Origin: Ulva prolifera | Lineage: Eukaryota; Chlorophyta; Ulvophyceae; Ulvales; Ulvaceae | Assembly (NCBI GenBank): GCA_023078555.1 | Contig: CM041201.1 | Location: 8,253,172-8,317,171 of the forward strand | Reading direction: 5' to 3' | Length of the DNA: 64,000 nucleotides | In this document: positions 33,401 to 46,279 of the stretch, piece by piece | Numbering within the stretch: position 1 is the first letter of the stretch | Layout: each line of letters starts with the position of its first letter | The notes under the pieces: model-generated | Database searches by the model: none | Told to the model about the DNA's origin: nothing | What the model saw: only the letters and a program-made list of their open reading frames with translations | Made by a program: the position numbers and the translations under genes

Positions 33401-34662
33401 GGCACCTGCAAAGGCCGCGGGCGACGCCTCCGCGGCGGCGGCGGCGCCGCCTGCGGCTTCGGCCGCGGCGCAGCAGCAGCGCAAGGAGGCGGCGGAGATG
33501 AAGGAGTCGGACCGGCTGCAGGTCGACGGCACGATGGTCCGGCAGACGCTGGAGGCGGAGCGGTGGCGCGAGCTGATTCAGCTCGTCATGTCGGTGCGGC
33601 CCCTGCCTCGCCTCATGCATGCGATGCAGCGGGGTCTCTGCACAGCTGTGACGTGGTCGTGCGGGCCTGCGCGACGATGTGTGGGTCAACAATGATCAAT
33701 GCGGATGATCAGATCATCATGAATAGTCCACATTCGGATCTAAGGTTTAGGTGACGCACGTGTGATTGCATTCGGCCGGGTCAGCCGGGCCGGCGATTGC
33801 TGCCATAGACTGCTGTAGCTCCCAGCAACAGCAGCAGCGTGCGCGGCAGTGCAGTTATCAACGACCGTGGGAGCAACATTGGCATCACTGGGGTACGTAT
33901 GCATGCGCCACATGCGTGTGTGCCGTGTGTGTACAGCAGGCAACACCGCGGCGGCGATAGGCTTGTGCTCGCACAGCACACCGAATGCCACGCCCGCGCA
34001 GCTGCGATTTCATGCACGCAACCACACACGTGACGCTGCCAGGAGCATGTTTGTCATGAAAACTGCCGCCAACCCCAGTCTTTTGCACGTGTTGGCTGGG
34101 ACCGGCATCGACACCACACGACTCAAGCCGCCTGACCGTGCTGCGTGCTGTGCAGCTGCAAGCAGTCGCCGGGGGCAGCCCGACCAGCCAATCCTCCGCG
34201 GGGGGCGCTCCCACGGATGTGGAGGCACTCCTGCAGAAGGCGCTGCGCCGAGGGTACGCGCGCGAACGCCGCGGCCAGTTCAGCATCGGCCGAACGCCTG
34301 CGGCGCCGACACCGCGGCCGGAGCTGCCGCGCTCCTTCTCCATGCCGAGCCTCCGCTCCCCCCGCCCCCCGGCGGCGATGCTGCCCCCTCTCGCCGTCCT
34401 CGGCGAGCTGCCGCCGCGGGGCGACAGCCCGGACGCGGCGGGCCCGGCACAACGTGGCGGACTGAGCCGGTGCCAGAGCGCAGCGGCGATTGAGGCGGCG
34501 ACGCGGGGGCAGTGGGGGTCCGGGCAGCCGCGGCACGAGCGCGCGGTGGCGCGGGAAACCCTGGACAACCTGCTCGAGGAGGACATGATGGAGGACCCTG
34601 CCTTCGTGCAGGACTTGCAGCAGCTGGAGGTGCAAGCGGCAGCCGCCCATGCCTCTGTGTGA
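30451..34662 (+). CDS. CAMK-like Ser/Thr protein kinase with N-myristoylation motif and C-terminal extension
   Basis: Eight phase-matched exons: 30451-30588, 30744-30800, 31027-31141, 31790-31974, 32309-32606, 32890-33065, 33336-33593, 34156-34662; 577 residues. MGNILSLC fits N-myristoylation plus palmitoylation. Kinase landmarks: glycine loop GSGGFSEV, VALK lysine, an alpha-C segment EATVLKRLHHPHVV, catalytic HRDVKAEN, IDFGLS, GTPGYVAPEV, DLFSAGVILFILLTG, and the end RDPRKRLSAPQALEHPFLKK, so it should be active. Intron 6 uses a GC donor (CAG|GCACGC), required to join SAPQ to ALEHPFL. The C-terminal ~250 residues have an Ala-rich stretch, a helix (ESDRLQVDGTMVRQTLEAER), Ser/Pro/Arg-rich disorder (RSFSMPSLRSPRPP) and an acidic helix (DNLLEEDMMEDPAF). 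No EF hands are seen, so it is not a CDPK. The substrate is unknown; membrane-linked signalling is inferred. The exon 2/3 boundary (VALK|LLDG) is the least certain. Confidence 0.86.
31621..31720. repeat. Exact 50-bp tandem duplication in kinase intron 3
   Basis: The 50-bp unit starting CACATCGCTTCATGCACCCA occurs twice, head to tail, without mismatches. It is therefore recent. Confidence 0.9.
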
Positions 34663-37600
34663 TTGTGCACCACCGTCCAACGTATTGCGGCACATGATGT
34701 GCCGCAAAGCTCCCGGGCTGGATTACTCGCTTCAGCTCAGCCGGTGTGCACCGGCTACTGTTTGCGGGGCTGCGGTGTATCCGGGGGGGAGCGCGGTGTG
34801 GCGATGTGGAGGGCGAGCCCTGCGGCTGACACGCATGAGGATCATGCGTGTGGTCCGTGCATGCACTCGGCTCGTCAAGACTCGGACTACTGAGATGTTG
34901 CGTGTATGCGGTGTTTTTGAGTGGCAGTGACGATTCAATTTGTGAGGAGGCGTGGTTCGGGCCGCGGCGTGTTTTGGTCGACATGTGCCTGGAGCGCGCC
35001 CAGCGCCACAGGGGGTTCCGGTGTGCGTGCTGGCACGCAGCAGCGGCAACAGGGGCGAAGCACCACAGCATGTACTCTTCTGCCATGCTGCTGGCCGCAG
35101 GGGCACCCCTCGCGCCACTGCGTGCGCTGCGGGCGCGGCCGGCCCTGCCTCATCGCACTCAATCGCCAGTGGCTCCCTGTCGTGGGGGCTGGGCGCGATG
35201 TGCGCACAACGCCAGGGGCATACCGCACCATCGCCACCGCACAGCATCACCCCTCCGCGGTGTTTCTCTGACGCTTCCGAGATCGCACGGTGCAGTGCGA
35301 TGCGGGGGCCGCATCGCCGCAGGGGCCATGCATGGCAGCTGGGGTCACCTGCGGGACCACGAGGTGTTCGATTCGCACCGGCGTGCTGTGACACCCGCAG
35401 CACGGGCCGCGCGCCGTGCCGCGGGCTCGACGGTGCTGGTACTGGCGCATGCCGCGACGGCGGCGGTCGCGCGGTGGCGGTGCCTTGTGCGCAGGGTCAG
35501 GAGGGGCTTCCCCTGGTGCTGCATGATCTGCATGCAATCGGGAGCCGGAGGGCCGTGGCATGGGGTGTGTAGGGTGTGAATGGCCCGAGGTGGATGGGCC
35601 GTTCTCTCGGTTGCGCATGCTACGGGCCAGTGGCGGTTTTCCGGTTCTTCCGCGCTGAAGGCGCCACTCGCGAATCGCATGTTTTTGGTCCTGGAGATAA
35701 CAGGGGAATGAACCGGCGTGAGCAGACAAGTGCAAGAATCTCTCCCCCGCTTTGGCAGATGTTCAGCTGGAGGGGCGCTGGTGTTGCTGGTGGCCATGCA
35801 CATGGCGGACTCAGCATGCAGCGCATGTGTGTTGAGGTCGGAGGCCATGCCTTCGGGGTGGCGACTCCGGGGTGGCGCCAAGGCTGTGACCCATTTATGA
35901 ATGGCAACAGCTGTAGATGCCTAGGGGGCATCTAGGCAGGCGCTGCTAGCCATTGTTTGGTGACGCTTTCTGTTTCTAGTCCGAAGCAATTGTTAACATG
36001 TTCACATGTTGCTGGCCGGAAAGCACACTGTTAGGTCACACCTAGGTTCTACTCACCGCACTTGACGGACGTGCTGCTTGCCGTCACGGATGTATCCGGT
36101 AGGCCTGTAGGGTTGCATAACTGCTGTGGTGGGCATCGGTGGGGAACTGTGTGCTGCTGAGTCGGACTGCATGCATCAGCCGCATGCATATGCGTGTATA
36201 TGCAGTTAACTCGCCCGAGCGATCGCTCGGCATCAGCGCGCGGACCTGCGCCTCGGCAGCGGCACGGTACATGTACCTGTGCGCCCCACATCCACTCCCA
36301 CTCTTCAGCACCCCCGCCTCCTCGCCTCGTTCCTGTCCTTCGGATACCGCCTTGGCCAAGCTCCGGGAGCTGCTATATAGGACAAGTCTCGCGTGGTGAC
36401 GGGGCGTATACGTACCTGCGCCAGCTGTCCCAGACACAGGTGCTGAAACACCAAGCGATCACGCTTCGCTTCCACGCGGCCGGATAGCCGGGCCTGACAC
36501 CCCAGAAGGCGGAGAATTGCCACCAAGGTACGCTTTTGCGGTCTGATGCTCCTTCCGCCCATGTGATCGATCTCCCCTGACGCGCGATGCAGCCCGCGAC
36601 GGGTGTGCAACGACACCCACATGCCGGCCCGGAATCATCTCGCGCACGCGCCTGGGGCACACTCACGAGGTTACGTCAATCCGCATCGCGCCCCAGCTCC
36701 TGTCTTCCGCGAGGATACGTCGATCGCCGCTGATGCGGTTGGCGCGGTCGTGGACTCCTCACCGGGATCGATATCATAGCTAGCCTGCTAGCTACGATAG
36801 CATAGCATGCTGCTGTATTGCGGGACCGGATCCGACTCGCATGGCCGGCGTGCCCATGCGTGCGTCGCACGAACGACGTTCCCGCTGCCAGTTGCCTCAG
36901 ATCCACGTATGCATGTGGAGGCCGCCGGCGGAGCTCCGGGTCCGCATGTGATGGGCATATGCGCATCACGCGGGGTGTACCTTGGTCGCTAGTAATACCG
37001 CAGCTGCACGTCGATGAAATCGGCTGAGGCCTCTAGAGATCCAGGCGTCGATCAGAATTCGGAAGCACGCCGCGGCGCTGCACGCTTGCACATCAGAGCC
37101 GGTACGGAATCGCTGCCATGCTGCGCGCGTATCCGCAGCTCCGCGGGGCCCCGCGCTCCGGTAACGCAGCTTCGACGATGCACCGCGGTGGGTCAGCTGC
37201 ATGTTGCCCGTCGTGCTGCGGCATGCTGCGCCGTGCTGCGCGTCGGACGGCAAAATAAAAGTCAAGTTAAACGGTTGGCAACCGCGGTCTAAGCTGCGCG
37301 GCTGCTGCGCTATAGCTGTGCGTGCTTTGGTCATGATTGCAACCTCGCGATAGCGAGCTAGAGGTCGACATCAAGACTATCCAACCTGTGCACTTGTCAC
37401 ACGCTCGCCGGCGGTGCTAGATTTCGCGCGATAGCGCTGCGCATACAGTCTCGAGCGCTAGCTAGCTAGCTCTGGGTCGGGCAGAATGTCTGTGCACATC
37501 TGCAGTTCATACCCTCTATCGCCGCACACGACGGAGGAGCGCTTGCTGTCCGACGTGGCACAGCGGCTCGTCTGCGGCACAGCCTGCCATCGGCAGGTCG

Positions 37601-38410
37601 ATCGTCCGAGACCATTTGCACGCACCGCCCGTGCGTGCGCCGCAGCTCTGTCCTGTTGACCAATATCGGTCCGCACAGCCACGTACGCGGATATGTGGAT
37701 GCCAATGTTGTGAAGGTCGCGTCAGCGTAGATTATCGTGGGCCGGCAGCGAGGGAAATTGTGCTGAGGCACAGTAAGTTGTCCGCGTCACGGTTCGGATT
37801 TACGCACGCTGCGAGGCGAAGCGGCATGCCGTAAGACATTGATATTGGCGCGTTTTGGCCGCCGCAGGCCTGCGAGCGTTGGCTGATTGAGCTCTCACCC
37901 GAGCCCGCCACTTCGCCTCCGGATCAGTAATGTAGGTACACAAAATACACATTTTTACGCTGGCATCACCGCGCATGGCTGCCTCTGTTCAAGACGTCGG
38001 CCCTGTGGAGGTATTAGTGTGTTCCTCGTAAGAGGTGGCTTCAGGGGCAAAGTTCGATGAACAAGGCTGTTTCGAGAGAGATTCTTGTGCTGTGCCTGCT
38101 GAGATCGTTTCGCCATTCTGTGGTGTAGCTACACGGGTCAAATTGAAGAGGCAGGTAGCACCACGCATGCACATAGGAACAGCTAGAGCACATGGACATT
38201 CAATCCGCAAGGATGTGGATTGATTGTCAAATCAGCATGCTGTTTTCTGTGCTTGTCCCACATGCACCTGCGCCATGGTCTGCACAGATCAGCTCCTTGA
38301 CCGGCCCTTGCAGCCTAAAAGTGCTCCGATTGACAAGGCATTCACATAGCACCTACAGAATGCACAGCACAGATGAAGGGAACATATTTCAATGCATGAA
38401 CAACCTGTCT

Positions 38411-38500
38411 TGGTAAAGTAAATCTGAATTTACTGAGCCGTATCCTGACAGGACATTGACAGCTCCGTATTAACGAGAAATGCCGAATGGGTAAACCAAA
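38411..38500 (-). repeat. GGATACGGCTCAG-family repeat, copy 3
   Basis: Reverse-complement copy including the 5' part (GGTTTACCCATTCGGCATTT) and TTTACTTTACC tail; more diverged in the middle (TGTCAGGATACGG). Confidence 0.75.
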
Positions 38501-40606
38501 TGGAAACCCCACTCAGATGACCATTGGTAAATCAGATGAGAAGGGTTGCACGTGGTGGTGGGGGAGACGCAAGTCACGTCTAGCAGCAGTGCTGTGAATG
38601 TTACAGTCGCACTTGTGATTGTTGTCTGGACTCCTCTGCAAAGCACTGAAGCTGAGCACTGACAGCCCAGTGGTGGTGGCACCTGGCACTTTGTGCTGCC
38701 CATGAGCACAAATCTTTGCACCAAATCTTTGTACTGGTACATACCTCCATACTCCATGGTTGCATTCCAGATGTATACCTACACAGGTGGCTAGCCATGG
38801 AAGCCCTACTTGTGTGTGCTGTCAGTAGCATGTTTCTGACTGCATCAGTTGGTCATGACAAAACATCCAGTAGGCTTCAGAACACAGCGAGCTTACAGCA
38901 TGCAGAGCTGCAGAGGCAACAGAGTGAAAAGCTACCGTGAACTTGGCAGTGCAGCAGCATTCCCAACAGCAAGCACCAACTTCTGCCCACACCAAGCTTA
39001 CATGACATGTGTGCCAGTGAAGGCATAAAGTGTTGTTTGTCAAAGGTCTGGACCATGTATTTCCTGTTCTCTGCAAACTTGCTGCAGCTGCATGCTGGAC
39101 AATCTACACAGCTGTCAACCTAGTGGTAAGGACTGCAGTTGTTAGTTGTAAGGGGTTCTGACAGGGAGTGGAAAGGGGCACTTTCCACTCCTGTGCGAAG
39201 CGAACAGCCTATGCATGTGGCTGGCTCTATTGCCCATGTGTGACTCACAAACAGTACAAACTCATGATGCAAAGACAGCTGGAGGTGGTCACCAGAGGTG
39301 TTGGCAAGCGTTTTCAACCTGCATGCGTGGTGCATAGTAAAACATGCTCATCGTCTCCCTGCTTTCATCTGTAGGACCCTCTTTGCCAGCCCTCACAGGA
39401 ACGGACCTCACAGGAAAGGACCTCACAGCCAGCCCTCACAGGAACGGCAATTGTTCAGTACACACATTCATGTACATGAACACACCTCAGCAAGTATACA
39501 CACAGCTATGACTGTGGTCGTCAGTGGCCGTGCCATGGGGTGGGCTCTCAATGCTGTGGAGGTTTAGTGGTGGTGATTGAACCCATAGGCACTGGCTGTC
39601 TCAGTCCGATGAGCGAGAACACACTCACACGAACACAACTGCTTGGCTGTCAGAACCATGTCACGCCTGCTTGATTTCCATGTGCTGGGCAGAACAAGCT
39701 ACCGCATTCAGTCGTACACATGCCTGGCCTGGGCAGGTGATCAGCATTGATCAACCTGATCAATCAGCCTGGGCATTCATGCATGAATGAGGCATCCCAG
39801 CAAGCTGTATTGCAGTGGCAGTTTGTGCGGTGACATGATGTCCTCCAGGCCTCACTCCAGGGTAGGCAAGCTGGCTGAGTATGACAACGCAAGCAGGCAA
39901 GCAGGCAGCATCCACGGCTGCTTCGGCAGCTTCCACAGGCCGAGCCTTGCAGCATGTCTCAGGGCCTGCCATCCAGCAAATGGACTCAGACGTAGTAGAA
40001 GTATTGTATGTACCCAGGCCTTCTGTCCCGACACTGACACACACTGACACACAGCCGGTGCCTCGTCAGCGGATGACAAGGCCCTGCAGCAGTCGCCAGG
40101 CTGGAGTGACAGGCTGGAGTGACGGCTGTCACTTGAGATCCTCAAGGCTCAGCAAGAGTTCTCTGAGTCACGCGGTGAACGCACATGACATGACACCTCT
40201 GGGCTGCCGCGCACTGCCAGGCTCTGCCATGCATGCAGCGATCACATCCAATCAGCTGATCGTAGGCGTCCCGCCCCGCTCTCCAGGGCATTCGCCTCGG
40301 TGGCACGGCAGTCCAACATCCGCCACAGGTGCGGCGCAGCACATCCAGATGTGCTGCGCTTTGACTGCACTTTGACTGGGGGCGGGAGCCGGTGCCGCGC
40401 ACACGCATGCGCGTCTTCGCCGCCTCCGCCGCTGCCATGTGGCGTGGTGTATGTGGCCATCTTTGCAGCCGCCGCAGCGCGTGGCTCCACACCCATCAGC
40501 CACCACGTCGCAGGGGGTATCAGGGGCATCAGATGGTGCCATGCCACGGTTCAGGCCGGCACAGGACAGGCTATCACACCGCTGCGGCCCTGGTAGGCCT
40601 CGAGAG

Positions 40607-40710
40607 CAGTGTTGGGTCATCGGGCCTGATCACATAGAACAATTCCGAGTATTCACATCTAATTTTTCGGCGTGACAGCCCTGGACATGCTGCACAGCGA
40701 CCCAACACTG
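40607..40710. mobile_element. 104-bp MITE with perfect 12-bp terminal inverted repeats
   Basis: Begins CAGTGTTGGGTC (40607-40618) and ends with its exact reverse complement GACCCAACACTG (40699-40710). Interior blocks ATCGGGCCTGATCACATAG and GACAGCCCTGGACATGC match the elements at 43603 and 24486. No coding frame. It lies six bases before a 24-G tract. Confidence 0.8.
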
Positions 40711-40716
40711 TCGCAC

Positions 40717-40740
40717 GGGGGGGGGGGGGGGGGGGGGGGG
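40717..40740. repeat. Poly-G tract (24 G)
   Basis: Homopolymer run immediately downstream of the MITE. Confidence 0.9.
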
Positions 40741-42497
40741 TTGTTCTCGTGAGTGGACGTTTGATGTGTCCGTCCTGAGGGCCCGGCCTCGCTGGTGGCT
40801 GTTGTAGCCTGGGGCGCACTCGACATCATATGACCTGCAAGTCACACACACGCATGTGTTGGTGCGTGCTTGCGCACTTGCGAGGGCAAGGGTGGCTTGG
40901 TGCAATGGGTGGCCTCCACATCCAGGGGATCACTTGCCGTTGCTCTGACGTTTTACCGGGTGCCAGTCAATTTGTAGTCATGATTGCAAGCACGATGGGA
41001 TGCAGCCTGTGGTTGAGATGTTGGTAGTACTGACACATGCGCCCGCTGAATCTCGCAGAGGGTCTCATGCTCGTGCTCAATGGGCTTTGTGTGGTACTGG
41101 TGATGATATTGGTTGTGTTTGTGCGTGGTTAGACCGACGTTCCCAGCGTGCTGGACAGCTGGTGCAATTTTTTAGGGCGGGAAGGTTCACAGTGTATGAC
41201 CTCACTAAGGATGTATTTAACCACAAACTTGTGCTGATCACCGTGTTGATGTGGTAAAGTGTGCTTCACTCACAAATCTCAAGCTTATCCTCTGATTTAA
41301 TAAATGCTTGAATCACATGTGTCATCATCAAGCATACCAAAGGACAGAGTAGTCAAAGCAGCGGAAATTATAACTTTGCATCGAAACATGAGGTTGGCAG
41401 TTGCTGAGTCAACACGGATAGAGCTCTAGAGGAAGATCTGTGTCTGTGTTGTCGGAAGTTCACTGGTACACCACTGACACACCAGAGGCGCCGCCTGCTT
41501 CATGCTGCTGCGACTGCCAGAGCCATGGTACCATGGTGCCGCAGACACAGACCTATATATCAGGCTTTCCTCTTGCCATCCAGCAGACGTTCTGCCATTT
41601 CATTGCAATTGTTACACCACAGTCGCAGCTGGACCCATAGTGTGCAACTCACGAGACACTCCACACCAATTCTCACTGGTGCGATTACTGTCTTCTGCTC
41701 AGAGGAGTTGCCCTTCCAACCTGAACTGGTTGTATGTATGCACAAACACATCTCCTGTATGCTCATCCCGCCAGAGACATCAGATGATGAGCCTTTCAAC
41801 CCTCTGACCGTTGCCGCAACAAGCAGCAGACAGCAGTTACACCAGTGCTTCGCCTTTGTATTCAGCAGCAAATGCCATAGCCATGCGCTGATGAGAAGTG
41901 TAGTCTAGATTGCACAAGCATGACTCAATTGAGTCAAGCTTTAGCTCGGCAGCTGTGGTTACAGCTTTATTCTGAGGCCCAAGCCTGTGATTACAGCTTT
42001 ATTCTAAAGCCCCAGCCCTTGCCAGCCTTTATTATAATGCTAGCTGCACAGCACCACTATGCTACCTGATGTTGTAGCATAGGGAAAGCTGGCATTACTG
42101 CAGAGGCATAGCTGCACGCGTGCCCCATGGCTGGCTCATGCCATGCCACTGCAATCAAGAGCTCGTAGCATCGTCGCAAGTCTACCTCCAGGAAAAAAAA
42201 TGCTGCTTCATTTTGTTATTCCATAATTCTGTTCTCCCCCATAGTGTGGTGGGGGCTGTCCCTCGATGGCACCAGAACTTGCAAGAGCACTGCAGTCATG
42301 ACCGCTAATCCCACGCTACCCTGTCTCTTTCTCTACACTGTCTCTTTCTTCTGGAACCCCGATGCTGCGACCGTGAATGGCCCTTGCAGCTGCGTGTGGC
42401 TCTCCAGTATGTTCACACATACACAACTGCCTGCCGCTTTGTGAAGCCGACATCGCCTGCTGTGCAACTCCCCGATACTGAGTCAGCCCGTGCCAAC

Positions 42498-42593
42498 TGT
42501 GGCAATCCAGTGGATCTAGCCGCTACACCACTGGATCCTTGCCCGTCGCGACGCAGTGGCATAGCGGCCGTTTCCACTGGATTGCGACACAGA
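42498..42593. repeat. Foldback of two inverted box-A-like repeats
   Basis: The arm 42498-42532 (CAATCCAGTGGATCTAGCCG) is repeated inverted at 42554-42593 (GGCATAGCGGCCGTTTCCAC). The two arms are about 85% alike around a ~20-bp loop. Each arm carries the CAGTGG-xxTAGCGG core of the repeat at 4439. Confidence 0.65.
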
Positions 42594-42818
42594 CTCTACA
42601 CACCACGCTGGTTCCAACCCTCCAGCCTCCGACACAGCATGTTTCCACAATCCAGCCAGCCAGCTTCCTCCCTGCCTGTTAGAGAGCAGCCCACGATACC
42701 AGGCAGGGAGACTCCAGTCCCTCAGTACTGGCTGGACAGTTGCAGTCATTGTGTTCGCCGACCGCCTGCCCTCGTCTGACGTGTGTGGCAGTGTCTGCAG
42801 ACATCTTTACTGGAAGGC

Positions 42819-44174
42819 ATGGCTGTGATGGCGCTGCTGTGCGTGCTGGCGACGGTGCTGGGGGTTGCGCCGGAGGTGGCGCAGGCGGCGCGGACCCTGG
42901 CGCGCCGCCCAGACCTGCACACCGCATCGCTGGAGCACCCAGCGCTGCACGAGCACGCAGGCCTCGCCGGTGCGCTGACACCCGCCACACCAGGGCTGGC
43001 GTTGTCATGTGATATCGAGTTGCCCCGATCAGCTGTGGGGTCGATGGCGAACCCTGCGTGCTGTGCTGCGGCGTGCGCACGTATGATAACGCATGTGTTG
43101 AGACACATGCCGCCTTGTGCCGGGCCGGTGTCGCCGTCAGCCGGGGTCGCCGGGGAGGTTGCCTGTAAACACTCATGCGTCTCATGCATGCAGGTGACGG
43201 AGACGGAGGGAGCCGGGGTGTGCTGATGTTCAGGTGCGGCCGTGCAACATGCCGTGCTGTACATGTGCCGTGACCCCAACACGCTAGCTGACATGCATGT
43301 AGATCCATGGAAGCCTCACTGACGGCATGTGCAGAGCACAGCATGGCCAGCACATTCCCAGCGCGCGATCGCACCTTTCGTTCAGCGTGGGCTCTGCACG
43401 CATGTGTGCGAGTGTGATCGCATGGTGTGGAGTCCTTTGTTCCTTTTTCGCCCTTTTTGCAGGCCGTTGGCATGCATGCACTGGATGCATTGCACCCCGG
43501 GTTCTCGTGATTGGCCACCGGTGAGAGGTGGCGTCCAGCGTTTCGGTGGGCAGCCACTGCCGCTCAGCTTCGGTGCAGCTGCTGCCACTGGCTCCAGTGC
43601 GTCAGGGTTGGGGGCCATCGGGCCGCCTCACATAGGACAGTTCCGAATATTCAGCTTTGTTTTCCGGATGGTAGCCCTGAACATGCCGCAAGGCGACCCC
43701 AAACTGTTGCACAGATGCGGCGCGTGCAGGTTTGCAAGAGGCGGCAACTCCAGGAACGAGGGCGACGAGGGGAATGAGGGCAATGAGGGGAACGAGGGCA
43801 ATGAGGGCCGTGGATTCCGTAGGTTTGGAGGGAGCACCAGAAACTCCGTGGTCGAGGAGACACGGACGGTGGTGGACGGAGATGACGTCACAACCACTAC
43901 CATCACCGATGTCGCCTCCACCAGCGCGCGCCGCCGGGGTGACAACGGGGATGAGGGTAATGAGGGCGACGAGGGCAATGAGGGCAACGAGGGGGATGAG
44001 GGCGACGAAGGGAGTGAGGGGGCGCAGCGCAGGTCTAGCTCACGCATCAACGGCAACGAGGGCGATGAAGGCAATGAGGGGAACGAAGGCAATGAGGGCG
44101 ACGAGGGGGATGAGGGGGACGAGGGCAACGAAGGCGACGAGGGCAGGGTCCGCAGGGGCAACAGGCGTGGCTAA
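42819..44174 (+). CDS. Secreted Gly-Asn-Glu triplet-repeat protein, paralog 1
   Basis: Two-exon model: 42819-42969 (ATG, hydrophobic signal peptide MAVMALLCVLATVLGVAPEV) and 43741-44174, joined G|GC in phase 1, 194 residues. Exon 2 begins GGNSRNEGDEGNEG and is mostly GNE/GDE triplets, interrupted by a folded-looking insert (FRRFGGSTRNSVVEETRTVV to TTTITDVASTSARRRG) and by a basic AQRRSSSRING patch, and it ends RVRRGNRRG. The same phase-1 junction links a signal exon to the repeat exon in the paralogs at 49093 and 53849. The first exon here is less like the others and lacks the MMRSLLS block, so its assignment is weaker. The intron contains a ~104-bp MITE ending 36 bp before the acceptor. Confidence 0.62.
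43603..43705. mobile_element. ~104-bp MITE family, copy inside the triplet-repeat gene intron
   Basis: CAGGGTTGGGGGCCATCGGG at the left and CGACCCCAAACTG at the right form imperfect terminal inverted repeats. The interior (CACATAGGACAGTTCCGAAT, GGATGGTAGCCCTGAACATG) aligns with 40607-40710. Confidence 0.7.
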
Positions 44175-44600
44175 GCCGCGGCGGGTGACCTGCCAGCCAG
44201 CCTGAGACAGGTGCCGCGGTGCCGTGTTCTCTGCTGGCGTGGGCTGACCTGACGTAGCTGTTCTGTATTAGATCTGATTGATGCTGTGCATGCGGCGCAT
44301 GCTGTGGTGACGGCACCGCCGCCACCGGTGCCGCCGGCCTTTTATGTGGCGACTCCGGCGATATGCGTGTTGACCCTCTTCGGGCAGACCTGCGGACCAG
44401 CGCACAGCATGCAGCACGGCTCTCACGCGTCGCGTGAGCGTGCTTCGCCGCCCTGCGTATGCATGAGTGTATCTTGCAGATGGGTGCATCTTCGGATCGC
44501 TGCTTTGGTTCCCTAGTGCCGTTCTCCTGTGCGCTGTGCCATGCAATGGCTGAAGCTCTTGTAAACTGTTCATATACAGCAACGCAGTGCACCCGTACCT

Positions 44601-44622
44601 CCCCCCCCCCCCCCCCCCCCCC
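44601..44622. repeat. Poly-C tract (22 C)
   Basis: Homopolymer run. Confidence 0.9.
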
Positions 44623-46279
44623 GCTGATCTCACTTCAATATGTCTCCATGCACTTGTGGCACATCCCCGCTTACGGTGCGGTGTGGCGACCGCACACACC
44701 TCGATCGATCGTGGTCACTCCACTGCTTGTCTGATGCTGTTTCATGATCGTGTTGATATACGCCCCGAGCGCCGGCAAAACCGTGTGAACTTGGAGTCTG
44801 GGCGCTTACCCTCGTGGCCCCAGTGTCCCCCTCAGTGACGCATGTGCATCATATGCATATGTACATCACATTTGGTGTATCATGGCACACATACAAAAAA
44901 AAGACGCCTCTTGCAGCTGCCTTCGTCGCATGCGATGTATGGGTGCATGGGCCCCATGCCCTGAGCGTGCTCATGCTGCACATGCTGCAGCTACACCTGG
45001 AAACAGACAATCGCAAATGCAGCACCTGCACCATGTGCACACAGCCATTTGCAGGTCACACATCGTTGCGCTGTTGTATTATTTATTATTGTGATGCATT
45101 TGCAGTCACAATAACCGCCTGTCAATCAGTCGTGCAACATGACTCGTGTTGGTGAACAGTGCATGGTGATGTGTGCAGTGCCAAGCTGGCCTGTTGCTGG
45201 CCCGCATCTGATGTGTGGAAATGCATGTGTACAGGTCTTGAGCCTGCAGACATGATGGCAGCGAAGGGTGCGCTGTAATACGCCTGGCCACAGCAAAGGC
45301 TCAGTTTCACACCTGCTCCACCATAGACGTGGAGAACAGACCACGGTTGCAAGAATGACACGCTCAAGCAACCCCGTTCCTGCGTCCCGTTTAGAAGCTC
45401 TACCTTATGCTTTATGTTTCTCTTCCTTCGAGGTCAGATTTGGGATTCACCGTGACCTTGGCAGCTGCATGCGCAGGCGCTGTCAACAGACATGCAGTTT
45501 TCAGACATGCAGTAGAGACTGCCGACGACCCGGGTACCAACCGGCGGTCATGCTCAACAACCTGCAGTTGCTGAGCAACCTTACCTCTGAGATAGTGAGC
45601 AGCAACGGCGGTCAAACCAGCAACGCGAGGCCTCCGGAGCCGAGGCTTCGTGGGACGCGCCGTGCTGAACGTTCTCGCACAACATCTCGTCCGATCGTCA
45701 ATGCCCATTCACTCTTCTGTAACAATTCAACTGATTGTTCGAACGATCGGGCTCGAGCGCACCCACTGCGCATGCTGCCCACATTCTCAAGTTCAACCCC
45801 GCGCTCCCGGAGCTAGCTATAGGCAAGCACCACAGTTATGGAGCATACCTAAACACAGATTTTGCGCTACAAGCGATTGTTTTGCTGTTTGTGTCTATGC
45901 CCGCTCACTCCTCTGAGCCTGATGTTGCGCTACACAACATGTCCGAACTTCGGAAACAAAAGAGACGCAAACGCGACGCCAGTCCCAGGACTCTGGAGAT
46001 ATGGATCCAGATGTATCCAGCAAGATCGCTCGCTAGCAGGTATTTGCCCAAAGCCATGTACTATTCTTCAACATGCGTTGCCCGTGAGCGATCGTGATGA
46101 TGCTATTCTCAGTGATACCGGTCTGGTGCAAAGAGAATCACGTCGGGGTTGCGATTTTCAAAGATGTGTCTGATCATTCGCGGTGTGATCTGGCCGCTGC
46201 AGAGGCCAGGTGCTCAGCAGCGTGGCTGAGCAGACCAGGGCGGTCACGGACGCCTCGTCCACGGTGCACCGTGAGACTG

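Larger units (their letters stand above)
34663..42818. other. 8-kb gene-poor stretch
   Basis: GC-rich overlapping frames at 34732-35580 occur in all directions and have no recognisable domain. Weakly protein-like frames are 36305-36622 (minus; RPQKRTLVAILRLLGCQARL) and 41525-41908 (plus; VFCSEELPFQPELVV), both without homology I can name. It holds repeats at 38411-38500, 40607-40710, 40717-40740 and 42498-42593. The 37.8-42.8 kb part is less GC-rich and shows no gene. Confidence 0.4.

Noticed and set aside
34732-35580. Several 100-240-residue frames in all directions
   Set aside because: GC-rich DNA lacking stops; no domain, signal peptide or consistent splice sites in any frame.
40717-40740. 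Poly-G tracts as G-quadruplex regulators
   Set aside because: Single homopolymers near repeats with no gene nearby; length may be an assembly artefact.
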